From NCBI GenBank assembly GCA_010092805.1, contig JAADYY010000380.1, positions 1-6,513 of the forward strand: 6,513 bases of DNA, in the 5' to 3' direction. This document shows positions 1 to 5,170 of this stretch, piece after piece. The position numbers and the translations under genes were made by a program. Positions within the stretch are counted from its first letter, which is position 1. Every line of letters begins with the position of its first letter. The stretch comes from Chloroflexota bacterium (lineage in GTDB: Bacteria; Chloroflexota; Anaerolineae; Aggregatilineales; Phototrophicaceae). Below the pieces are notes generated by a model. The model did no database searches. It saw only the letters and a list, made by a program, of their open reading frames with translations, and had not been told where the DNA came from.

Positions 1-237
1 ATCGCGCGCCTCATTTGGATTGAGTTGCGGGTTGGTCTCCGCGCTGATCGCGGCTTCGGGGGTGTCGGTGGGGACGCCCGTCACGATGATGACCACAGGT
101 GTCCCTGGTGGCTGTGCATCCAGGTTACAGCCCACCAACCCGATCAGCGCGGCGATCAGGAGGGCAGCGCGCACGCGGCGGGTTGTGGCGGTTGGAAAGT
201 TGGTTGTGTCAGACAATGGCTTACCTAATTCGCTCAT
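1..237 (-). CDS. Putative lipoprotein, 5' part only (runs off left edge)
   Basis: This reading frame is open from the ATG at 235-237 to the window edge (79 codons, no stop), so the C-terminus is missing. The N-terminus is a lipoprotein signal peptide: a polar n-region ending RRVR (residues 20-23), a hydrophobic core AALLIAALIGLVG (24-36) and Cys37 in a lipobox LVGC. Family knowledge says such a Cys is lipidated and the mature protein is anchored to the outer face of the cytoplasmic membrane. The mature start is rich in P, T and V (PPGTPVVIIVTGVPTDTPEA) and looks like a flexible linker; no domain can be named. The n-region is long if the ATG is used. A TTG at 214-216 (residue 8), preceded by AGGT about 6 bases away, would give a more typical length. 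A strong promoter lies directly upstream, so the gene is probably transcribed apart from the cluster before it. Function unknown. Confidence 0.8.
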   Translation of the reverse strand, partial: MSELGKPLSDTTNFPTATTRRVRAALLIAALIGLVGCNLDAQPPGTPVVIIVTGVPTDTPEAAISAETNPQLNPNEARD

Positions 238-244
238 GCCGCCG

Positions 245-274
245 ATTATTGAGGAGAGCGCGGCGCGCTGTCAA
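245..274 (-). promoter_or_regulatory. Sigma70-type promoter of the lipoprotein gene
   Basis: On the minus strand a perfect -35 TTGACA (269-274) is followed after 18 bases by AATAAT (245-250), one mismatch from the -10 consensus. Only 7 bases (238-244) separate the -10 from the ATG at 237. The predicted transcript would therefore begin at or beside the start codon, implying a leaderless mRNA or use of a start further in. It is the best promoter match I see in the window. Confidence 0.6.
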
Positions 275-277
275 TAG

Positions 278-317
278 CCATCCGGTCGGGCGTAGGCTGA
301 TCGTTGGCCGGATATGG
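278..317. repeat. Imperfect inverted repeat after the small unknown gene
   Basis: CCATCCGG (278-285) pairs with CCGGATATGG (308-317), giving CC-AT-CCGG stems with a 2-base bulge and a 22-base loop. It begins 9 bases past the stop codon of the gene at 327-788. It could be a weak transcription end for the upstream cluster or an operator next to the lipoprotein promoter. There is no T-run on the minus strand, so an intrinsic terminator call is not supported. Confidence 0.3.
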
Positions 318-326
318 ATAAACCAG

Positions 327-788
327 TTAAGCTGACGGTTCGAGGTCACCCGCGAGCCAGGGCATCCCGTAACCGACAGCGAGATGCCCGGCCTCTGCAA
401 GCGCGTTGCCCAATTCGGTGACGTTGTGAAACCCCCACCAGTGATCCGCCGACGGCAAGATCGCCACGCCGAAATCCGCCACCACCAGCGCACTCAGCGC
501 CCGTTCCGCCCGGCGCGGGTGATCGCTGGGTGCGTGCGGGTTGGGCTGGTCGGTGCGGATCAGGTTGACGCGGAAGCGCGATGGCCCGCCCTCCACATAA
601 TGCAGGTGCTGAAATTCGATGAAGCTGTACAGCCCATCATCGAGCGGCTTGACAAACCGAAAGCGTCCGCCCGCCCACTGCGTTTGCCGCTCCTCAAGCT
701 GATAGCCCGCCGCAGCGAACGCCTGCCCTACGACGGTGATCAGCAGCATCCGAAAATAATCCTGCGGCGAGTCGGTGTCTGGGGTCAT
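327..788 (-). CDS. Small protein of unknown function (153 aa)
   Basis: I do not recognise this protein. It has 153 residues from the ATG at 786-788 to TAA at 327-329. It has no signal peptide or membrane segment and reads as a soluble globular protein. It starts with a likely helix (DYFRMLLITVVGQAFAAAGY), then alternating beta-like stretches (GGRFRFVKPL, YSFIEFQHLHYV, RFRVNLIRT) and a C-terminal helical part (VTELGNALAEAGHLAVGYGM). The opening helix followed by an RFRFVK/FIEFQ strand pair recalls small DUF4304-like proteins, but this is a weak impression. The TTG at 798-800 in the same frame would add four residues, but the only Shine-Dalgarno-like stretch, GGCGGA (802-807), lies one base from it and 13 from the ATG, so I prefer the ATG without certainty. 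The gene starts 21 bases after the acetyltransferase stop and is probably cotranscribed and perhaps translationally coupled. Confidence 0.75.
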   Translation of the reverse strand: MTPDTDSPQDYFRMLLITVVGQAFAAAGYQLEERQTQWAGGRFRFVKPLDDGLYSFIEFQHLHYVEGGPSRFRVNLIRTDQPNPHAPSDHPRRAERALSALVVADFGVAILPSADHWWGFHNVTELGNALAEAGHLAVGYGMPWLAGDLEPSA

Positions 789-809
789 TTCAGCACACAA
801 ATCCGCCGC

Positions 810-2138
810 TCACACCAGGCCGTACAACGCCGACCAGCGTTTCGGGAACAGCGCATCGAGCAGCACGGTCGCCTTGCCGCCCGCAACGGCTTCCGTCAGG
901 AATTCACTGATCTCATCAGCGGATTGAAAGCCGAAGACGATATTCAGGAACAGATGCCAGGGGAACCACGCCTGCGCTTTCTCCCACTCGACGTTCTCCT
1001 CACGCACTTCGGCCAACCGCCCATCCGCAAAGCGCAGCCGCAGCCCCTTGAGGTTGTAAAAACTGATGGCGATTTCGCCCGTGTAATTGTGCGCACCAGA
1101 GTTTTTCAGCCGCCGCTCCAGCACCGGGGCAATCGTTTGCATAAAACGCGGCAGATTCGGCACGCGCAGATACCACGCATACGGCTGCGGACGCTGCCAC
1201 GCGCCCATCAACCGGTGGGCCAGGGTCAGGGCGCTGGGGTGCATCGCCGCCTCGAAGGCCAGCGCCAGCGGCATCTGATCCGCGTAATGAGCCTCGGCGT
1301 AAGCCTGCAAGCCGCGCGCGACATCGTGAAAGGTCGCCAGGTACGAGCTGTTCGGCCCCACCACATAGGTGAACACGGCCATGTTCTGCCGAGCCGGGAA
1401 GTTGCGCACGATCACATAGCCAACGCCCTGCCCGCGCTGATCCACAATGATCAAGATTTCGCGGGCGGCAATCGACACGGCCCGCTTCCCGTCGATCTCA
1501 TAGCGCCAGACATCCGGTGCGCGTACCGCCGTCAGCAGGCTGGTTTGTGCCAAAAACGCATCCCACGCGCTCAGGCTGCTGACATCGCTGAGGGTGGCCG
1601 GGCGCAGCGTGTACTGCGGCGTTTCACCTTCGGGCAGCTTGGGGAGTGCGGTGAACGGCAGCAGCACCCGCAAATCCAGTTCGACGGCCATCGTGTAGCC
1701 GAACTGCCGATAGTAATGTGGAATCCCGGTGATCCCTTGCACCAGGTGGCCCAGCGACTCGCTCCGTTCGTGGGCCACCGTCATCAATGCGCGCACCAGG
1801 CCGCGCCGCCGATAATCCGGGTGCGTGGCAACGATCTCCGGACGCCCGACGCCGAACGCGACATCTTCGTAGCGCCACACCTGCGGGATCAGCAGCAGCG
1901 CCGAGACGATCCGGTCATCCTGCGCGGGATCAACCACACACCAGATGTCATCGGCAGTCACGGTTGGGTGATCACCGGACACCAGATCCTGCGCCCACGC
2001 CGCAAGCAGGCCGTGATCGGGTTCGTTTTCCCCCGCAAACACCTGATCGTAAAACTCAGGGAGCTGTGCGCGCAGCGGGTCGCCACCCGCGCGCAACGAA
2101 CGCAGGATCAAGCCATCGGCGAGCTGCTTTTCCATCAT
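810..2138 (-). CDS. GNAT-family N-acetyltransferase, Eis-like architecture
   Basis: This is a cytoplasmic acetyl-CoA-dependent acetyltransferase of 442 residues. The first GNAT domain (about residues 10-165) holds motif A, EIVATHPDYRRRGLV (101-115), whose RRRGL loop binds the acetyl-CoA pyrophosphate, and a motif B-like YYRQFGY (142-148). A second, more degenerate GNAT-like region follows (about 172-320). A C-terminal part (about 328-442), starting LPRFM and ending LFPKRWSALYGLV, resembles the SCP2-like domain of Eis proteins. Two GNAT folds plus an SCP2-like tail at a little over 400 residues is the Eis layout, known from the Mycobacterium tuberculosis aminoglycoside/lysine acetyltransferase; the substrate here cannot be read from sequence. 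The ATG at 2136-2138 has AAAGG (2147-2151) 8 bases upstream; a second ATG follows at once. It lies 27 bases after the DUF255 stop and 21 bases before the small unknown gene, so all three probably share a transcript. Confidence 0.85.
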   Translation of the reverse strand: MMEKQLADGLILRSLRAGGDPLRAQLPEFYDQVFAGENEPDHGLLAAWAQDLVSGDHPTVTADDIWCVVDPAQDDRIVSALLLIPQVWRYEDVAFGVGRPEIVATHPDYRRRGLVRALMTVAHERSESLGHLVQGITGIPHYYRQFGYTMAVELDLRVLLPFTALPKLPEGETPQYTLRPATLSDVSSLSAWDAFLAQTSLLTAVRAPDVWRYEIDGKRAVSIAAREILIIVDQRGQGVGYVIVRNFPARQNMAVFTYVVGPNSSYLATFHDVARGLQAYAEAHYADQMPLALAFEAAMHPSALTLAHRLMGAWQRPQPYAWYLRVPNLPRFMQTIAPVLERRLKNSGAHNYTGEIAISFYNLKGLRLRFADGRLAEVREENVEWEKAQAWFPWHLFLNIVFGFQSADEISEFLTEAVAGGKATVLLDALFPKRWSALYGLV

Positions 2139-2165
2139 CGGTTAGGCCTTTACTGTGCAGTCGCG

Positions 2166-4217
2166 CTAATTCGCATTGAGCAGCAGAGTCTCGACTTCGC
2201 CCGCTGTGGTGACCGGCATCTTGCACGCGAAGTTGCGGCACACATACACCGTCGGCTGGCCGCCGCGCATCACCCGGTAGTTGAGCAGCGGGATCGTCGT
2301 CTCGCCCTCGACGTTGGCCGCCGCCAGCGCCGTGATCACGTTGGGGCGGTACGGGCGCTGGACCACATCGAGCAGTTCGCGTGTGTTGGACTCCGCCGGG
2401 TCGCCAACGATGGCGACTTCGGCCACCCCCGCCACCAGCATATCCACCGCGTTGAGCGCCTCACCGAACGCCTGTGGATACTCCCGCATCACGGCGTTGA
2501 GTTGGCTCAGCGTCTTGCGCGCCGCGTCGTCGAAATCGGGGTCGCCTGTGTAGGCTGCCAGCCGAATCAGGTCGCGGGCGATCATCGAGCTACCGGACGG
2601 CACTGCGTTATCCTGCAAGCTGCGGGGCCGCGTGATCAACTGCTCGTGATCGTCGCTGGTATCGTGGAAACCGCCGTCCTGCGCACGGAACCGCGCCAGC
2701 GCAATCTCTGCCAGCCGCCGCGCCGCCACAAACCAACGCTCGTCAAAGGTGAGCGCGTAGACTTCCAGGTAGGCGTCGATCACGTTGGCGTAATCTTCCA
2801 GGTAGCCGTTGATGCGCGCCGCACCGTCTTTGTAACTGCGCAGCAGCCGCCCCTCCGCGCTGACGAGTTTGTCGGCGATGAAATTCGCGCTGCGCAGCGC
2901 GGCTTCACGGTAATCGTCGCGGTTGAGGACGCGCGCGGCTTCGGCCAGGCTCGCCAGCATCAAACCGTTCCACGATGCCAGAATCTTGTCATCCAGTCCG
3001 GGGTGTACGCGCTGCGCCCGCGCGGCGTACAGCTTGTCCTTGATCGCGGCGAGCTTTTCATGCAGTTCGTCAACCGTCAGGCCCAGCCGCTGTGCGGCGA
3101 CCGCGTCATCGTTGGGCACATACAGGATGCTTTGACCCTCAAAGTTGCCGCTCGCCGAAACACCCCAGTATTCCACCGCAACTTCGACATCGTCGCCGAG
3201 CAATTCCTGGAGTTCGTTCTTCGTCCACACGAAGAACTTCCCTTCGACGCCTTCGCTGTCGGCGTCGGTCGCGCTGAAGAAGCCGCCTTCGGCGCTGGTC
3301 ATCTCGCGCAGCACGTAATCGTAAATCTCTTCAGCGATGCGCTTGAAAAACGGATCGTTGGTGACCTGCCAGGCATGGAGATAGAGGCGGCTGAGTTGGG
3401 CGTTGTCGTAGAGCATCTTCTCGAAGTGCGGCACCAGCCAGATCGCATCGACGCTGTAACGATGGAAGCCGCCGCCGATCTGGTCGTACATGCCACCCTG
3501 CGCCATCTTCTTGAGCGTGAAGGTGACCATCTCCAGCGCGCGCGGATCGTTGGTGCGGGCGTAGGTGCGCAGCAAAAATTCGAGGTTCATCGGCTGTGGG
3601 AATTTCGGCGCGCCGCCGAATCCGCCGTGTGTGCTGTCGAAATTCTGCCCGACGCGCTCCAAAGCCGTATTCAGCAGGTCGGCGTTGAGATCATCGACCG
3701 GCCCACCAATGCCCAGTGACTCGCGCTGAAGGGCTTGTGTCAATTGCCCCGCCGCTTGCTCAACTTCCGGGCGGCGGTTGCGGTACGCCTCGATCACGCC
3801 GTTCAGCACATCGCGGAACGACGGCATCCCGTAACGCGCTTCCAGCGGAAAATAGGTGCCGCCGTAGAACGGGCGGGCGTCCGGCAGCAGGAACACGGTC
3901 ATGGGCCAGCCGCCGCGCCCGTTGGACATCGCCTGCACCGCCTGCATGTAGATGTCGTCAATGTCCGGGCGCTCCTCACGATCCACCTTGATGTTGACAA
4001 ACAGATCGTTCATCATCTTGGCGGTGGGTTCGTGCTCGAAGCTCTCGTGCGCCATCACATGGCACCAATGGCAGGCGCTGTAGCCCACACTGAGCAGGAT
4101 CGGTTTGTCTTCGGCTTTGGCAAGGGCCAGCGCCTCTTCCCCCCAGGGGTACCAATCGACCGGGTTGTCGGCGTGCTGCAAGAGATACGGGCTGGTCTCG
4201 TGTTGTAAGCGATTCAT
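2166..4217 (-). CDS. Thioredoxin-domain DUF255 protein (YyaL/SPATA20 family)
   Basis: This is a full-length member of the DUF255 (Thioredox_DsbH) family, 683 residues against a usual length near 680-700. The N-terminal thioredoxin-like domain has the family opening NRLQHETSPYLLQHADNPVDW (2-22), the redox motif C49-H-W-C52 in SACHWCHVM, then VDREERPDID (78-87) and GGWPMTVFLLPD with GGTYFP (102-124). The rest (about 190-560) is helical and expected to form an alpha/alpha barrel like N-acylglucosamine 2-epimerases and six-hairpin glycosidases. The C-terminus carries VYVCRNFACKMPV, the family's conserved cysteine pair. There is no signal peptide, so a cytoplasmic location is inferred. The biochemical role of the family is unsettled; disulfide chemistry is implied only by the CxxC. 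I chose the ATG at 4215-4217: GAGG (4223-4226) lies 5 bases before it, while the GTG directly upstream would have only 2. Confidence 0.95.
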   Translation of the reverse strand: MNRLQHETSPYLLQHADNPVDWYPWGEEALALAKAEDKPILLSVGYSACHWCHVMAHESFEHEPTAKMMNDLFVNIKVDREERPDIDDIYMQAVQAMSNGRGGWPMTVFLLPDARPFYGGTYFPLEARYGMPSFRDVLNGVIEAYRNRRPEVEQAAGQLTQALQRESLGIGGPVDDLNADLLNTALERVGQNFDSTHGGFGGAPKFPQPMNLEFLLRTYARTNDPRALEMVTFTLKKMAQGGMYDQIGGGFHRYSVDAIWLVPHFEKMLYDNAQLSRLYLHAWQVTNDPFFKRIAEEIYDYVLREMTSAEGGFFSATDADSEGVEGKFFVWTKNELQELLGDDVEVAVEYWGVSASGNFEGQSILYVPNDDAVAAQRLGLTVDELHEKLAAIKDKLYAARAQRVHPGLDDKILASWNGLMLASLAEAARVLNRDDYREAALRSANFIADKLVSAEGRLLRSYKDGAARINGYLEDYANVIDAYLEVYALTFDERWFVAARRLAEIALARFRAQDGGFHDTSDDHEQLITRPRSLQDNAVPSGSSMIARDLIRLAAYTGDPDFDDAARKTLSQLNAVMREYPQAFGEALNAVDMLVAGVAEVAIVGDPAESNTRELLDVVQRPYRPNVITALAAANVEGETTIPLLNYRVMRGGQPTVYVCRNFACKMPVTTAGEVETLLLNAN

Positions 4218-4250
4218 CACGGCCTCGCAGAATTTCTACGATAATGATCT

Positions 4251-4281
4251 GTTATATGCCATAGGCGCTGGCAAATTGCAA
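4251..4281 (-). promoter_or_regulatory. Possible weak promoter before the DUF255 gene
   Basis: In the 77-base gap between the unknown gene and DUF255, the minus strand has TTGCAA (4276-4281), four of six matches to -35, and TATAAC (4251-4256), five of six to -10, with a 19-base spacer that is longer than ideal. A short GCCA/TGGC inverted repeat (4258-4272) lies inside the spacer. This could give DUF255 and the genes after it their own transcript, but the match is weak. Confidence 0.3.
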
Positions 4282-4294
4282 GGCCGACCCCGGC

Positions 4295-4996
4295 TCACCA
4301 GGGGCGGTGGGGCGAGGAATTCTCTAAATCAGACTTCCACAGGCGGTCCAGCCACGTCAACAGCTCGATGGCGGTATCCGAGCGCAGCCGCACCCCCGCT
4401 TCAAGCTGGCGTTGGTGCGAAAAGCTGTACAGGTGCGTGTGATAGGTGTGCGCCGCGCCAATCACGTAGTCGCTGCGCCACTGCGCCTGACTCCACAGCA
4501 AAGCGGTTTCGCCGGTTTGGCGGCGCAGCGTTTCCAGCCACAGCAGCCGATCTTTGTTGGTGAGCCGTTCCGGGCGAAAGCGCATCCCCAGCATCCCGCC
4601 AAAGCCGTACACCAACTGCACATCTTTGCTGGCGACATCTACTTCGATCAAGAGCCGTGCCGAGTCGTCTTGTGTGGTGAGGGTGGCAATGTCACGGCGC
4701 GGGCGCTCGTTGAAGGTGCGGAACTTCGCCACAGACAGCAGCGGCATCGGCCCGAAGCGCTGGGCCAATTCCGCGTCGAGGTCGAATTTTTCGTTGAGAA
4801 ACCGCTGGATCAGCCAGGGCGCATCCCGATACACCGGATTGCCTTCACCGCCCGCGCTTTGCCGCGCGTTTGGGATCGTTGGCGCGCTGTGCTCGGATGG
4901 GGTGGGTGGGTTGGCTCGCTGCCGTGCTGCCGTCGAGCGCGAAGGGATGGTCACGTCATCGTAGGAGGGCGGTCGATCCGGGCGGTTATCCGGCAT
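4295..4996 (-). CDS. Unknown protein with proline-rich disordered N-terminus (233 aa)
   Basis: I do not recognise this protein. Residues 1-54 are rich in P, S, R, N and D (for example PDNRPDRPPSYDD and NPPTPSEHSAPTIP) and are probably disordered. From about residue 55 (VYRDAPWLIQRFLNEKFDLD) a globular part begins, with alternating strand- and helix-like segments such as RLLIEVDVASKDVQLVYGF and LLWLETLRRQTGETALLW, and a histidine-rich AHTYHTHLYSFSHQ near the end. No signal peptide or membrane segment is present from this start. The ATG at 4994-4996 has AGGA (5006-5009) 9 bases upstream. A longer in-frame start at 5080 would begin inside the predicted -10 element at 5079-5084 and is therefore unlikely. 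It is the first gene of the minus-strand cluster, 77 bases before DUF255, and divergent from the xylulokinase gene. An adaptor or regulatory role is only a guess. Confidence 0.75.
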   Translation of the reverse strand: MPDNRPDRPPSYDDVTIPSRSTAARQRANPPTPSEHSAPTIPNARQSAGGEGNPVYRDAPWLIQRFLNEKFDLDAELAQRFGPMPLLSVAKFRTFNERPRRDIATLTTQDDSARLLIEVDVASKDVQLVYGFGGMLGMRFRPERLTNKDRLLWLETLRRQTGETALLWSQAQWRSDYVIGAAHTYHTHLYSFSHQRQLEAGVRLRSDTAIELLTWLDRLWKSDLENSSPHRPW

Positions 4997-5078
4997 GGGG
5001 TTTTTTCCTAATTGAGTCAGCTTGGCCAGGGTTAAAACACCCGCACGCATGATCCAAACCAGAATCAGACGTATGACC

Positions 5079-5086
5079 ATTATACT
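5079..5086. promoter_or_regulatory. Overlapping divergent -10 elements
   Basis: The octamer ATTATACT holds a perfect TATAAT on the minus strand (5079-5084), pointing to the unknown gene at 4996, and TATACT on the plus strand (5081-5086), pointing to xylulokinase. Leaders of about 75 and 78 bases are predicted. Neither strand has a good TTGACA at 16-18 bases (the minus strand has TCGGTT at 17), so an activator or another sigma factor may be involved, or one direction may be silent. Confidence 0.45.
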
Positions 5087-5101
5087 ACAGTTTCGAATTC
5101 T

Positions 5102-5143
5102 AACCGATCTGAGGGTAAAATCAGCGATCAGGTTGGTTTTTTT
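5102..5143 (+). promoter_or_regulatory. Imperfect hairpin plus T-run in the xylulokinase leader (possible attenuator or operator)
   Basis: On the plus strand AACC-GATC-TGA (5102-5112) is complementary to TCA-gc-GATC-a-GGTT (5121-5134). This gives an 11-bp stem with two small bulges and an 8-base loop, followed after GG by seven T (5137-5143). Such a layout resembles an intrinsic terminator lying between the predicted promoter and the coding start, hence attenuation. The stem is only moderately GC-rich and bulged, so a protein-binding operator or coincidence are equally possible. Confidence 0.35.
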
Positions 5144-5159
5144 ACAATTTTTTGAAACC

Positions 5160-5164
5160 GGGAG
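5160..5164 (+). promoter_or_regulatory. Ribosome binding site of the xylulokinase gene
   Basis: GGGAG lies 6 bases upstream of the ATG at 5171-5173 and fixes that start; the protein begins at once with the FGGY-kinase strand MGYLLGLDIST. Confidence 0.75.
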
Positions 5165-5170
5165 CTGCCG

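Noticed and set aside
384..3719. A 1111-codon open frame on the plus strand across three minus-strand genes
   Set aside because: The three minus genes (starts at 788, 2138 and 4217) share one codon register, and this frame is their exact codon-for-codon antisense. Its stops would need TTA, CTA or TCA in the sense genes, which are rare in this GC-rich DNA. The product is rich in R, H and Q with no domain, whereas the sense strand encodes clear families.
4282..4297. GCCG/CGGC hairpin as a terminator after the unknown gene
   Set aside because: The stem is only 4 bp and is followed by TTGCAATTT on the minus strand rather than a T-run, so the evidence is too weak to call a terminator.
4412..5011. 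A 199-codon plus-strand open frame over the unknown gene at 4295-4996
   Set aside because: It is again the codon-aligned antisense of the minus gene and has no ribosome site. The minus frame has a good AGGA site and a more protein-like composition. As neither is a recognised family, the strand choice is a little less certain here than elsewhere.
4997..5080. Extension of the unknown gene to an upstream start at 5080, giving a hydrophobic N-terminus
   Set aside because: The extension would begin inside the predicted -10 element, has no ribosome site of its own, and runs through the well-placed AGGA at 5006-5009. The apparent hydrophobic segment is more likely leader sequence.
5087..5170. A LacI-type operator or catabolite (cre-like) site in front of xylB
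   Set aside because: I looked for a palindrome with a central CG typical of such sites. The inverted repeat present has a long non-paired centre and bulges, so it does not match that type.
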